From the NCBI RefSeq assembly GCF_006716355.1, contig NZ_VFOW01000001.1, positions 1,178,001 through 1,242,000 on the forward strand: 64,000 nt of DNA. The letters are read 5' to 3'. Origin of the DNA: Stackebrandtia endophytica (GTDB lineage Bacteria; Actinomycetota; Actinomycetes; Mycobacteriales; Micromonosporaceae). The notes under the pieces were generated by a model. The model was given only the letters and a program-made list of their open reading frames with translations, did no database searches and was not told where the DNA came from. Position 1 is the first letter of the stretch. Each line of letters starts with the position of its first letter. Of the stretch, positions 17,863 to 27,127 are shown one piece after another. Both the position numbers and the translations under genes were made by a program.

Positions 17863-18680
17863 TACTGCGCTCCTTGGGGTTGCGAGCCGTCCGACTCCAG
17901 TGGAATCACCAGCGGATTACCGGTGACGGGACATTCGATGACCGCGCAGGCCAGGCCGAACACCTCGGCCACCAGTGCAGCGGTCAGGATTTCCGCCGGC
18001 GGTCCCTGCGCCACGATCCGGCCGTCGCGCATGGCGACCAGGTGATCGGCGTATCGAGCGGCCTCGTTGAGGTCGTGCAGTACGGCCACAATGGTGCGAC
18101 CGCCGTCACGGTTGAGTCGCCGCAACAGGTCCAGCACCTCGACTTGATGCGCCAGGTCGAGGAAGGTGGTCGGTTCGTCCAACAGCAGCAGGTCGGTGTC
18201 CTGGGCCAGGGCCATCGCGATCCACACCCGTTGCCGCTGTCCTCCGGAGAGCGAGTCGGCGGGGCGATCGGCCAGCTCGGTGACGTCGGCCATTCGCATC
18301 GCGGTGGCGACGACCGCTTCGTCCTCCTTGGACCACTGCTGCCACCACGACTGGTAGGGCTGGCGGCCTCGGGCTACCAGATCGGCGACGGTCACGCCCT
18401 CGGGTACCAGCGGGCTCTGCGGCAGGATGCCCATTCGCCGTGCCAAGGCCTTGGTTCCGATGGAGTGGATGTCCGATCCGTCGATGAGGACCGAACCCGC
18501 CTGCGGTGCCAACAGCCGAGCGAGGGTACGCAGCAATGTGGATTTACCGCAGGCGTTGGGACCGACGATGACGGTGAACTCGCCGCCGGGAAGTTCCAGA
18601 TCGAGTTCGTTGATCACCAGTCGGGAGCCGTAGCCGGTCGACAGCGACCGGGCCGACAGGTTGACCGGGGGACTGGACAT
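17862..18680 (-). CDS. Siderophore ABC transporter, ATP-binding protein (FecE/FepC-like)
   Basis: The protein has 272 residues: Walker A GPNACGKSTLL, Q-loop ILPQSP, signature LSGGQRQRVW, Walker B LLLLDEPTTFLD and switch His in VLHDLNEA. The TTFLD extension after Walker B is characteristic of the iron-siderophore group. The ATG at 18680 overlaps the upstream permease stop by one base. It powers import through the two FecCD permeases. Confidence 0.95.
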   Translation of the reverse strand: MSSPPVNLSARSLSTGYGSRLVINELDLELPGGEFTVIVGPNACGKSTLLRTLARLLAPQAGSVLIDGSDIHSIGTKALARRMGILPQSPLVPEGVTVADLVARGRQPYQSWWQQWSKEDEAVVATAMRMADVTELADRPADSLSGGQRQRVWIAMALAQDTDLLLLDEPTTFLDLAHQVEVLDLLRRLNRDGGRTIVAVLHDLNEAARYADHLVAMRDGRIVAQGPPAEILTAALVAEVFGLACAVIECPVTGNPLVIPLESDGSQPQGAQ

Positions 18681-19717
18681 CAGGACGCCTTCCGACGGGT
18701 GACGAGCAGGAAGATCAGGTAGGGGCCGCCGATGGCGGCGGTGAGGACGCCCGCGGGAAGTTGGTAGCTGCCGAATGCGGTGCGGCCCAACCAATCGGCC
18801 AGCACCGTGAGGATCGCCCCGGCTAGCGCGGCCGACCACAACGGCGGGCGTTCGGTGCGGGTGAGTCGACGCGCCAACTGCGGTGCCACCAGGGCCACGA
18901 ACTCGATGGCGCCGACGTTCGCCGTGGCCACCGAGGCCAGCACGACTCCGATGATCGCCAGCACGACCCGGCGGGCGGTCACCCGCACGCCCAGCCCCCT
19001 GGCGGTGTCGTCGTCGAGTGCGGTGGTGTCGGTGGCCTTGGACGCCCACAGCAGGAACGGCAGCGCGAGCAACAGGGTGGCGCCGATCATCGCGGTCTCG
19101 TCCCACCCGCGACCGGCGAACGTACCGACCAGCCAGATCTGAGCACGCTGCGCATCGATGGCGGGTGCCGCCAACATGATGATCTGGGTGAACGATTTGA
19201 CGATGACGGCGACGGCGATCCCGGCCAACACGAACCGTTGAGCGGCCAGTCCGTGCTTGGAACCCACCCAGATCACCACGACCGCGGCGAGCAGACCACC
19301 GGCAAGACTCAACGGAGCGAGAACCCCGAAACCGAGTCCGGCCGTCAACGCGACGGTGGCGGCCAGTCCGGCGCCCTGGGTGACTCCGATGACGTCCGGG
19401 GAGGCCAACGGGTTGCGGGCCACCGATTGGATGAGCGCCCCGGCCAGCCCGAACGCGGCACCGGCGGCCACCGCCAGCAGGGTGCGCGGCAGGCGAAGGA
19501 CGTTGATGAGCCGTTCGTAACCGGTCTCGGCTCCCGACAGGGTGGCCAGAACGTCGGCGGCGGTGACGTAGGTGCCGCCCACGCACAACGCCAGCAACAC
19601 CACGGCCACCAGCACCGCCGACAACGCGGCGGCCACGATCGCGGGTCGGTGACGCACCACGATGGACACCGGGCCGAGGCGGATGGTACTGCGACCCACC
19701 AACTTCATCGAGCTCAT
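18680..19717 (-). CDS. Siderophore ABC transporter, FecCD permease (second subunit)
   Basis: This 345-residue BtuC-fold permease has about nine to ten helices and the FecCD motifs RLPRTLLAVAAGAAFGLAG and GAIEFVALVAPQLARRL. The ATG at 19717 overlaps the previous permease stop by four bases (ATGA). It forms a heterodimer with the product of the gene upstream. Confidence 0.93.
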   Translation of the reverse strand: MSSMKLVGRSTIRLGPVSIVVRHRPAIVAAALSAVLVAVVLLALCVGGTYVTAADVLATLSGAETGYERLINVLRLPRTLLAVAAGAAFGLAGALIQSVARNPLASPDVIGVTQGAGLAATVALTAGLGFGVLAPLSLAGGLLAAVVVIWVGSKHGLAAQRFVLAGIAVAVIVKSFTQIIMLAAPAIDAQRAQIWLVGTFAGRGWDETAMIGATLLLALPFLLWASKATDTTALDDDTARGLGVRVTARRVVLAIIGVVLASVATANVGAIEFVALVAPQLARRLTRTERPPLWSAALAGAILTVLADWLGRTAFGSYQLPAGVLTAAIGGPYLIFLLVTRRKAS

Positions 19718-20724
19718 GCGGTCACCGTCCGGGCCCGACGCACCAACCAGATCAACAGGGGCGCCCCGACCAGCGCGGTGGCGATACCGGCGGGCAGTTC
19801 GCCGTCGGTGATGCGACGCCCGGCGATGTCGGCGGCCAACAACAGGATCGGGCCGGCCACCATCGAGGTGACCAGCACCCACCGGTGGTCGTTACCGACC
19901 AACGGCCGCACCAGGTGCGGAATCGCCAGGCCGATGAACCCGATGGGTCCGGCGGCCGCGACCGCCGCGCCGGTCAGCAACGCCACTACCGCCGCCCCGG
20001 CGAACCGCACCAGGCCGGTGCGGTGCCCCAGTCCGGTGGCCAGGTCCTCCCCCAGCAGCAACGCGTCGAGCCCACGTGCAATCACGACGGCGAGGATCAA
20101 ACCGATCAGGATGAACGGCAGCACCTGCATCGCCACGTCCATCTTGCGACCGGCGACCGATCCCACGACCCAGAACCGGTACTGGTCGAAGGACTGTGCG
20201 TTGGTGGTGAGTACCCCGTAGATCACCGCCGACAGTGACGCATCCAGCGCGGCACCGACCAACGCGAGCGTGACGGGACTGTTCCCCTCTCGGCCACGGG
20301 CGGCGGTCTGGGCGATGAGAAACCCGATGAGTCCCGCGATCAACGCGCCGGTGATGCCGAACCAGACGTACTGGCTGAGACTGGCCAGCCCGAACACCGA
20401 GATCGCCACGACGACGCCCAACGACGCGCCGGAGGCCACCCCGAAGATGCGCGGGTCGGCGAGCGGGTTGCGGGTCAGCGCCTGCATGACGACTCCGGCA
20501 ACCGCCAGCCCGGCGCCGACCAGTATCGCGACGATGGTGCGGGGCAGTCGCTGATCGAGGACGACCGTCGCGGCGGGAGAGTCGTCGGGGTGGAACAGCG
20601 CGGTGAGAACCTCGCCAGGTGACAGAGGTCTCGCACCGATGGCCAGGCTCGCCACGACCGCGATCACCAGCAACGCGACGGCTGCCGTGATGACGGCACC
20701 ACGCCGTCGAGCGAGTTTGACCAT
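19714..20724 (-). CDS. Siderophore ABC transporter, FecCD permease (first subunit)
   Basis: This 336-residue permease has DQRLPRTIVAILVGAGLAVAG, followed by NPLADPRIFGVASGASLG and the cytoplasmic contact GPIGFIGLAIPHLVR. The ATG at 20724 has GAGG at good spacing; an ATG at 20757 would add 11 residues without a ribosome site. It is the first gene of the iron operon and lies 42 bp downstream of a likely IdeR box. Confidence 0.92.
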   Translation of the reverse strand: MVKLARRRGAVITAAVALLVIAVVASLAIGARPLSPGEVLTALFHPDDSPAATVVLDQRLPRTIVAILVGAGLAVAGVVMQALTRNPLADPRIFGVASGASLGVVVAISVFGLASLSQYVWFGITGALIAGLIGFLIAQTAARGREGNSPVTLALVGAALDASLSAVIYGVLTTNAQSFDQYRFWVVGSVAGRKMDVAMQVLPFILIGLILAVVIARGLDALLLGEDLATGLGHRTGLVRFAGAAVVALLTGAAVAAAGPIGFIGLAIPHLVRPLVGNDHRWVLVTSMVAGPILLLAADIAGRRITDGELPAGIATALVGAPLLIWLVRRARTVTA

Positions 20725-20765
20725 GGGGACCTCGAGGTGGAGGGATGAGTACCGCACGAGTGTAG

Positions 20766-20779
20766 TTAGGGTTGCCTAA
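20766..20779. promoter_or_regulatory. IdeR/DtxR-type iron box
   Basis: TTAGGGTTGCCTAA carries TTAGG/CCTAA half-sites in the arrangement of DtxR-family operators. It lies in the divergent spacer between the siderophore permease (start 20724) and the MFS gene (start 20911), so one iron-bound repressor could control both directions. Confidence 0.7.
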
Positions 20780-20910
20780 ACCGTGCTGTCGGGTGGGGTC
20801 GGATCCGGGTCACACTCGACGCACTCCGGCGGTACACCTCTCCGTCGTGCTCAACCCGGTATCGACGCACGTCACCCCGCTCCACAGGATTCGTTGGAAA
20901 GGCGTCACCC

Positions 20911-22188
20911 ATGGCCGCCCCCGTCACCGAACAATCCCCACCGCCCACCGCCGCGCCGGCGAAACCCCAGGTGAGCCTGGTGTTGTTCACGGTGCTCATC
21001 ATGTTCGGGTCGCAGATGATCCTCAACCCGATCATCGCACCGCTGTCGCGGGAGGTGGGTCTCGCCGAATGGCAGGTCGGCCTGATGGTGTCCACCGCCG
21101 CCCTCACACTGGTGATCACCAGCCAGTTCTGGGGACGTAAATCACTGTCCTGGGGTCGCAAACCGGTTCTGGTCACCGCGACCATCGTCGGGGGCGTCGC
21201 GATGGCCTCGTTCGCCGGCCTGGCCTGGCTGGGAATCACGGGCGTGCTGTCGGGGGTGGCGCTGTTCGTGCTGATGGTGTTGACCCGGGGCCTCCTGTTC
21301 GGTTCGGCCATGTCGGCGGTGGTGCCGACCTCACAGGCCTATATCGCCGACGTGACGCCCACCGAGTCCGAGCGGGTCAAGGGGATGGCCGGGGTCGGCG
21401 CCATGCAGGGCATCGCGATGGTGGTGGGATCCTCCGTCGGCGGATTGTTGGCCGGTTTCGGCCTCATGGTTCCGCTCGCGTTGATCCCGGGTGTGATCGT
21501 GATCGGATCGATCGTGTTGGCCACTCGGCTGCGCCGCGAGACCCGACACGAGTTGATCCCCAATCCGCCTCGCATCCGCCCGAACGACAGCCGGGTCTGG
21601 CCGTTCCTGGTGGCCGGGCTCGGCATGTTCACCGCGTTGGGGTTCATTCAGATCGTCACGGGCTTCCTGATTCAGGACCGCTATGCACCACAGCCGGAGA
21701 CCGCGGCCCTGTACACCGGTGTCGCGTTGCTGTGCGCGGGAGTGGGCACGATCCTGTCTCAGACGATCATCGTGCGGCGGTTCAACTGGCCGCCGGTGCG
21801 GCTACTGCGTACCGGGACGGCGGTGGCGGTGGCGGGATTCATCCTGATGATTCCCGATGTCTCGCTGATCCTGTTCATCCCGGCGATATTCCTGGTGGGG
21901 CTGGGGTTGGGTATGGCCACCCCCGGCTACATCGCCGGGCCGTCACTGTTGATGAGCAAGGCGGAGCAGGGTGGCATGGCCGGTCTCATCAGTGCCAACA
22001 ACGGACTGACCTTCGTCATCGCTCCGACACTGGCCACCGCACTGTACGAGTGGTGGTCACCGTTGCCGATCTTCGTGTCGGTGGTCGCGATGAGTTCGGT
22101 CGTGGTGTTCCTGTGGACCCACCCCCGGTTCCGCACGATGGCCACGTCCACACCGGAACCGGTGAAGGTGACGACTTCGGCGTCGTGA
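20911..22188 (+). CDS. MFS transporter, possibly a siderophore exporter
   Basis: This 425-residue 12-TM protein has TetA-like features (LILNPIIAPLSREVGL-like start, here MILNPIIAPLSREVG; YIADVTPTESERVKGMAGVG in the fifth helix region). It is divergent from the siderophore-uptake operon across an IdeR-type box, so a role in siderophore efflux or recycling is reasonable. That is inference from context only. Its stop codon abuts the rnhA stop. Confidence 0.8.
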   Translation: MAAPVTEQSPPPTAAPAKPQVSLVLFTVLIMFGSQMILNPIIAPLSREVGLAEWQVGLMVSTAALTLVITSQFWGRKSLSWGRKPVLVTATIVGGVAMASFAGLAWLGITGVLSGVALFVLMVLTRGLLFGSAMSAVVPTSQAYIADVTPTESERVKGMAGVGAMQGIAMVVGSSVGGLLAGFGLMVPLALIPGVIVIGSIVLATRLRRETRHELIPNPPRIRPNDSRVWPFLVAGLGMFTALGFIQIVTGFLIQDRYAPQPETAALYTGVALLCAGVGTILSQTIIVRRFNWPPVRLLRTGTAVAVAGFILMIPDVSLILFIPAIFLVGLGLGMATPGYIAGPSLLMSKAEQGGMAGLISANNGLTFVIAPTLATALYEWWSPLPIFVSVVAMSSVVVFLWTHPRFRTMATSTPEPVKVTTSAS

Positions 22189-22653
22189 TCAAGCGGCCGT
22201 GGCGGCGGCCTCGACGGCTTCGTCCAATCCCTTGGCGGCCAGGCGATCCGCGCGCTCGTTCTCGACGTGTCCCGAGTGGCCCTTCACCCAGAACCACTCG
22301 ACCTGGTGACGGGTGATCGCGGCGTCGAGTCGCTGCCACAGGTCGACGTTCTTCACCGGCTGCTTGTTGGAGGTGGTCCACCCGTTGCGCTTCCACCGGG
22401 GTACCCACGCGGTGATGCCGTTCTTGACGTAGGTGCTGTCGGTGTGCAGTCGCACCACGCAGGACCGGGTGAGGCTCTCAAGTGCTTCGGCGGGCGCGGT
22501 CAGTTCCATCCGGTTGTTGGTCGTGTCTTCGGCCAGTCCGCCACAGAGCTCACGTTCATGTTCTCCGTAGCGCAACAGGGCTCCCCATCCACCCGGGCCG
22601 GGATTGCCCCGGCAGGCGCCATCGGTGTAGATGTCCACGATCTGTTCAGCCAC
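22189..22653 (-). CDS. rnhA: Ribonuclease HI
   Basis: This 154-residue RNase H has all four catalytic carboxylates in place: Asp11 ([14 protein letters not shown]), Glu50 (NNRMELTAP), Asp72 ([11 protein letters not shown]) and Asp136 (ENERADRLA), with His126 in VKGHSGH. It cleaves the RNA strand of RNA-DNA hybrids. The basic handle [14 protein letters not shown] is present, as in E. coli RNase HI. The gene is transcribed alone. Confidence 0.97.
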   Translation of the reverse strand: MAEQIVDIYTDGACRGNPGPGGWGALLRYGEHERELCGGLAEDTTNNRMELTAPAEALESLTRSCVVRLHTDSTYVKNGITAWVPRWKRNGWTTSNKQPVKNVDLWQRLDAAITRHQVEWFWVKGHSGHVENERADRLAAKGLDEAVEAAATAA

Positions 22654-23016
22654 CGTGGCGAGGATACGGCAACGGGCTCAGGCGGTCGCGCATTGGTCAA
22701 CGGCGTGCGTGGCCGAGGCGGACCGGGCCACAACGGGCGTTCCAATCGGCGATGCAGTAGGGGAAACGCCAGAACGACGAGGCTGCCCAGAATGATTGCC
22801 ACCGATATGTCGAGCATGACGGACCGTTCCGGTTGTCGTAGCGGGGTATTCGGTTGCCGGTGTCCGATGGGTTGATAGTAAACGCCTGGCACGCACCTTG
22901 TCACGCGCTGATTCGTCGCGAGGCGATATCGATCTCACCCGAGCCGCTGACGGTGGGGCACCACCATGATCACGTGTAGGGTCGCACCTCCCACCACCTG
23001 AACGAGGAGCCGCCGA
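22654..23016. other. 363-bp spacer between rnhA and psuG
   Basis: The only candidate gene is a minus-strand frame from 22817 that starts like a membrane helix (LDISVAIILGSLVVLAF) but runs through the rnhA start. I see no RNA gene or clear operator. The psuG promoter should lie near 22930-23010. Confidence 0.4.
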
Positions 23017-23931
23017 ATGCCCGGTCCGTTGTCGCTGTCCCCCGAGGTCACCGCCGCGCTGGCGGACGGATCTCCAGTGGTGGCGTTGGAGTCGACGATC
23101 ATCTCCCACGGGTTGCCGCGTCCGCGTAACCACGAGGTAGCCGTCGAGTTCGAGAAGATCCTGACGGACCAGGGAGTCACCCCCGCCACCATCGCCGTCC
23201 TGGACGGCGTCGCACACATCGGTTTGTCACCCGAACAGCTGGACCGCATCGCCAACGACGACGGGATGCGCAAGTTCGGTTACCGGGACCTGGCCGCAGC
23301 GATCGCCACCGGCGCCAGTGGAGCCACCACCGTCTCGGCCACGGCGCAGCTTGCCGCGGCGGCGGGCCTGCGAGTGTTCGCCACCGGTGGCCTGGGCGGC
23401 GTGCACCGTGGATGGACGGTCGAGCAGGACGAATCGGCGGACCTGAACCTGTTGAGCCGCACCCGGATCACCGTGGTGTGCGCGGGCGTCAAGTCGATTC
23501 TGGATGTTCCGGCCACCCTGCAACGTCTGGAGACCTTGAACGTCTCGGTAGCCGGTTACGGCACCGACCAGTTCCCCGGCTTCTACCTGACCCGGTCCGG
23601 GCAACCCGTCGACTGGCAGCTCGACTCCCCTCAGCAGGTCGCCGACGTCATGACCGCCCAGAGCGCCCTCGACGGACCGGCCACCGCGCTGATCGTCGCC
23701 AACCCGCTGCCGGAGACCGACCAGCTCGACCCGGAACTGCACGACCGGGTGCTGGCCGCGGGGCTGGCCGCCGCCGACGCCGCCGGGATCACCGGACAGG
23801 GTGTCACCCCGTTCCTGCTGTCGTACCTCGTCGAGCACACCGAGGGCGCCTCGCTGGAGGCCAACCTGGCGGCGGTGCGCGGCAACGTGACGCTGGCCGG
23901 GCGGATCGCCACCGCGTTCGCGTCGTCATGA
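23017..23931 (+). CDS. psuG: Pseudouridine-5'-phosphate glycosidase
   Basis: This 304-residue enzyme splits pseudouridine 5'-phosphate into ribose 5-phosphate and uracil. Family marks include VALESTIISHGLPRPRN near residue 22, GVAHIGLSPEQL, the catalytic Lys region in KFGYRDLAAA and GASGATTVSAT, ATGGLGGVHRG, and the Mn2+-site residues near DLNLLSRT. Length matches the family. It overlaps the kinase start by four bases (ATGA), so the two are made together for pseudouridine breakdown. Confidence 0.95.
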   Translation: MPGPLSLSPEVTAALADGSPVVALESTIISHGLPRPRNHEVAVEFEKILTDQGVTPATIAVLDGVAHIGLSPEQLDRIANDDGMRKFGYRDLAAAIATGASGATTVSATAQLAAAAGLRVFATGGLGGVHRGWTVEQDESADLNLLSRTRITVVCAGVKSILDVPATLQRLETLNVSVAGYGTDQFPGFYLTRSGQPVDWQLDSPQQVADVMTAQSALDGPATALIVANPLPETDQLDPELHDRVLAAGLAAADAAGITGQGVTPFLLSYLVEHTEGASLEANLAAVRGNVTLAGRIATAFASS

Positions 23932-25223
23932 CCGTGCTGGTCGTGGGCGATGTCGTGACCGACATCGTCGCGGTGCCCACGGCGGCTCTGTCGGCCGCCA
24001 CCGACACCGGCGCCAGCATCAGCACCCGCGCGGGAGGTGCCGGAGCCAACGCCGCCGCCTGGGCCGGTCATCACGGCGCGGCGGTGCGGATGCTCGGGCG
24101 AGTGGGTGCCGACAGCGCCGACTGGCATCGAGACCACCTCGCCAGGCATGGTGTCGAGCCGGTGCTGCGTGTCGATGGAGAACGCCCGACGGCCATCGTG
24201 ATCGCGGTCATAGAACCCGACGGTGAACGCGGCATGATCACCGACCGCGGCGCCGGCGCCGTCCTCGGACTGTCCGATTGGGACGACGACCTGTTGGTCG
24301 GTGTGACCCATCTGCATCTGTCGGGTTATCTCTGGTTCGCCGAGGCGGGCGCTCGATTGGGCGACCATCTGCTGGGGTTGGCGCGGGACCACGGCATCAC
24401 CACCAGTGTCGATCCGGCCTCCACCGGCTTTCTGCGGGAGTTCGGGGTGGCGGAGTTCCTGCGTCGCACCGCCGGTGTGGACGTGGTGTTCCCCAACGCC
24501 GACGAGGCACGTCTGCTGGCCGACGAGACCGATGTGGACCTCGCCACCGTCACGCTGTCCCAGCACTATGGATTGGTGGCCACCACGGTCGGTGCCGGTG
24601 GGGCGATCCTGGCGTCGGGCGGAAAAGTCACCTCTCGACACACCGCACCACAGACCACAGTGGTTGATCTGGTGGGTGCCGGTGACGCCTTCGCCGGTGC
24701 GTTCCTGGCCGCGAGACAGCGCGGCGCCGATCCGGTCACCGCCGGCGACGCGGCCTGCCTGGCCGGGGCCGATGCCGTGCAACGCAGCGGTGGTCGCCCG
24801 TTACGTGGTGACGAGGTGGCGCTCCCACTCCTGGGATTCCTCCACCGAACGGAACCCGAGCTCGTTGTTCACACTGTTCATCGGCCCGTTCTGCACCGCG
24901 TTCCAGGTCTGGACGCGGGTGCGCGACGGATCCTCCTCGATCAGTCGACGCAGGTTGATCACCTTCAGCAACAGGCCGAGCCGGTGCCCTCGATGCTCCG
25001 GCAGGATCAGGGTGTCCCACTGGAACACGCGACCGTCATCGTCCTTGGGGATCATGAGCTGGGTGTGTCCGGCAAGCGATCCGTCGGGGGCGATCGCCAC
25101 CGTGGTGATCGGGGTACGTCCCTGCTGATCGAGCAGCTTCTCCTCGCCGCGCAACCGATCGAGGTCCCACACCTCCTGCTGATAGCCGGACTCCCCCAGC
25201 GGGGCCTGGCTGCTCAGCAGTGA
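23928..25223 (+). CDS. psuK: PfkB-family (pseudouridine) kinase with an unusual antisense C-terminal tail
   Basis: The PfkB core fits pseudouridine kinase: an N-terminal GDVVTDIVAVP, sugar-binding GGAGANAAAWAGHHG, the DPAST-type strand (SVDPASTGFL) and the catalytic DLVGAGDAFAGAF near residue 250. The family usually ends about where QRSGGRPL occurs (near 24800). Here no stop follows: the frame continues some 140 residues antisense to the convergent GNAT gene and stops at 25223. The tail has no recognisable fold and probably reflects loss of the original stop codon. Together with PsuG it converts pseudouridine to ribose 5-phosphate and uracil. Confidence 0.85.
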   Translation: MTVLVVGDVVTDIVAVPTAALSAATDTGASISTRAGGAGANAAAWAGHHGAAVRMLGRVGADSADWHRDHLARHGVEPVLRVDGERPTAIVIAVIEPDGERGMITDRGAGAVLGLSDWDDDLLVGVTHLHLSGYLWFAEAGARLGDHLLGLARDHGITTSVDPASTGFLREFGVAEFLRRTAGVDVVFPNADEARLLADETDVDLATVTLSQHYGLVATTVGAGGAILASGGKVTSRHTAPQTTVVDLVGAGDAFAGAFLAARQRGADPVTAGDAACLAGADAVQRSGGRPLRGDEVALPLLGFLHRTEPELVVHTVHRPVLHRVPGLDAGARRILLDQSTQVDHLQQQAEPVPSMLRQDQGVPLEHATVIVLGDHELGVSGKRSVGGDRHRGDRGTSLLIEQLLLAAQPIEVPHLLLIAGLPQRGLAAQQ

Positions 25224-25814
25224 CTTCAGACGGGTGTACTGCTCGGCGTACTCGTCGGGACAGTGCCCCACCCAGGTGAGACTGCGATACTCCGACGACG
25301 CCCGAGCCGCCTTCTCGTGTAGTTCGTCGAGGCGCCCCTCCGGCAACGGCAGGTCGAGGGCCCGACGCATCTCGATGTTGACGCGGGAGAACCCGCGCCG
25401 GGTCAAGAACCCGACGGCCGGCTGCTCGGGCCCGTCGATGGGCTGATCGACGCTGGTGGCCAACGTGGTGCGTCCTCGCTCCGCCAGTCTGGCGATGGCG
25501 TGGTCGTACAGTGCCGCACCGATACCCTGACCGCGAAGCGGCGCGGGGACCGCGAGCAGGAATTCACCGTGATTGAGATTGTCTCGTTCCGGCCAATCGA
25601 TGAATGATCCGCCGACCACCTCGTCGTCGCGCACCGCCGCCGCGACCTCACGCCCCCACGGCCGGGTCTTCGGGTCCTCCGACAACATCAACCGAAATTC
25701 GTCCATTGAGTACAGCGGGACGTCGACCCGGTCGTGGGTCACGCCGGCGGCGTAGACGCGATACCAGGACGCGAACATCGTATCGTCGGTCGGATCGACC
25801 AGAATGACCTGCAT
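24801..25814 (-). CDS. Double GNAT-domain acetyltransferase
   Basis: The protein has 337 residues with two GNAT folds. The first has the acetyl-CoA loop VPAPLRGQGIGAALYDHA near residue 95; the second has LPEHRGHRLGLLLKVINL near 275. Mycothiol synthase and other actinomycete tandem GNATs share this layout, but the context gives no substrate. The ATG at 25814 is preferred; a GTG at 25832 would add six residues. Its 3' part is overlapped by the tail of the convergent kinase over about 420 bp. Confidence 0.85.
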   Translation of the reverse strand: MQVILVDPTDDTMFASWYRVYAAGVTHDRVDVPLYSMDEFRLMLSEDPKTRPWGREVAAAVRDDEVVGGSFIDWPERDNLNHGEFLLAVPAPLRGQGIGAALYDHAIARLAERGRTTLATSVDQPIDGPEQPAVGFLTRRGFSRVNIEMRRALDLPLPEGRLDELHEKAARASSEYRSLTWVGHCPDEYAEQYTRLKSLLSSQAPLGESGYQQEVWDLDRLRGEEKLLDQQGRTPITTVAIAPDGSLAGHTQLMIPKDDDGRVFQWDTLILPEHRGHRLGLLLKVINLRRLIEEDPSRTRVQTWNAVQNGPMNSVNNELGFRSVEESQEWERHLVTT

Positions 25815-25845
25815 ATCCGCAGACGCTAACACCCCGGCGAACGCC

Positions 25846-26808
25846 TCACACCTGGTTTTTGGAGGCTCCCGAATCCCCTGACGACGCTCGATCGGTCGGG
25901 GGACTCATCCGTTCGACCATCGCCTGGAGTTCGGCGATCTTGGCCAGGATCTCGCGGGTGTCCGGCGGCGGGTCCTCGACCTTGGGCGCTTTGGCGGCGT
26001 TGGCGTCGCCTTCGATCTGTCGGGCCTCCTCCATCGAGGTGATGACCACACCGATCAGCAGGTTGATCAGTACGAACGCACCGAACAAGATGAACGAGAT
26101 GTAATACGGCAGCGCCAACGCCGTGATCTCGACGCCCTCCCGTACCGTGAGGCCGACACTGTCCATGGTGAGCAGGAAGAACAGTGTCAACACCGCACTG
26201 CCGATGGTGCCGAACTCCTCGGGCTGTGCCTTGCCGAACAGAATCCAACCCAGTACCCCGTACAGGTACAGCACGACCACTCCGACGACGAACAACCCCA
26301 GCGCGCCGGGCAGGCTCCGCCCGACGGCGGTCAGCAGGATCCGCAGTGACGGGAACACCCGGATCAACCGGACGATGCGCGCCAACCGGATCAACCGCAG
26401 CAGGGTGACGTTCTCCCGCAGGCCCGGCAACAGACCCGCCGCCACCACCAGGAAGTCGAAGCAGTTCCACCCGCTGCGGAAGAACCGCCACGGTGTGCGG
26501 CCGTGAGCCGTCAGTCGGATCACCAACTCCACGATGAAGAAGGTGAGACACAGTTCGTCGAGGAAGTGGAGCAGCGGCCCGATCTTGGCCACAATGGAGG
26601 AGTAGGTCTCCACGCCGATGAGGACGGCGTTGAACACGATGACACCGGTCGAGGTCAGCTGGAAGCTGCGCGCCTCGGCCAACCGGTGACACAGTTGAGG
26701 GATCCCCCGGCCGAAACGGCGCGGCGGTTTGACGACGTTGGGAGCTTCCGGATCCGTTGTCTCCGTTGTGGAGGTGGCCGGATCCCCGATCCCGGTGCGA
26801 ACGGACAT
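25846..26808 (-). CDS. Voltage-gated cation channel, NaChBac-like
   Basis: This 320-residue single-domain six-helix channel has an S4 sensor with Arg at every third position (R138, R141, R144, R147, R150). S5-S6 enclose the pore loop LFFLLTMDSVGLTV. The filter reads TMDSVG where NaChBac has TLESWAS, so the ring Glu is Asp216 and the Trp is Val218. S6 (FILFGAFVLINLLIGVVI) precedes a C-terminal coiled coil near residues 288-305 (REILAKIAELQAMVERM), which should hold the tetramer. Ion selectivity may differ from known BacNav channels. Confidence 0.85.
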   Translation of the reverse strand: MSVRTGIGDPATSTTETTDPEAPNVVKPPRRFGRGIPQLCHRLAEARSFQLTSTGVIVFNAVLIGVETYSSIVAKIGPLLHFLDELCLTFFIVELVIRLTAHGRTPWRFFRSGWNCFDFLVVAAGLLPGLRENVTLLRLIRLARIVRLIRVFPSLRILLTAVGRSLPGALGLFVVGVVVLYLYGVLGWILFGKAQPEEFGTIGSAVLTLFFLLTMDSVGLTVREGVEITALALPYYISFILFGAFVLINLLIGVVITSMEEARQIEGDANAAKAPKVEDPPPDTREILAKIAELQAMVERMSPPTDRASSGDSGASKNQV

Positions 26809-26965
26809 CGCGGCAGCGTATAAGAGTCCGTCCAGTGGCTCGACAACGAGTCATCCGAACAGTGGATCGGTCACGGCCGATCTTCCGTCCGGCTCGGCCA
26901 TTGTGTCGGGGCCCCGACTGACGGCACACTGGGAACCTGCCCGACGAACAAGGAGTAGCAGCGAT

Positions 26966-27124
26966 ATGTCCGGTTTCTACGCCGTCGTCGGCATGGGGAT
27001 GATGGTGGCGGCGATCCTGTGGATCGCGTCACCACGCTCCCGTCATCGCATCAAACGGTTGGCCATGGTGGCGGCACTGATCGCCCTGCTGTTGGCGATC
27101 GCGTACAACTACTCCCAGCCCTGA
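26966..27124 (+). CDS. Small two-helix membrane protein
   Basis: This 52-residue frame has an AAGGAG ribosome site 11 bases upstream of the ATG at 26966. Two hydrophobic stretches (GFYAVVGMGMMVAAILWIA and LAMVAALIALLLAIAYNY) flank a basic turn, SPRSRHRIKR. It is divergent from the channel gene across 157 bp. No function is known to me; a channel accessory role is only a guess from position. Confidence 0.6.
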   Translation: MSGFYAVVGMGMMVAAILWIASPRSRHRIKRLAMVAALIALLLAIAYNYSQP

Positions 27125-27127
27125 CCC

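Noticed and set aside
22500-22904. Minus-strand frame starting as a membrane helix upstream of rnhA
   Set aside because: It runs far into the rnhA coding region in another frame and has no ribosome site; only the first 25 residues look protein-like.
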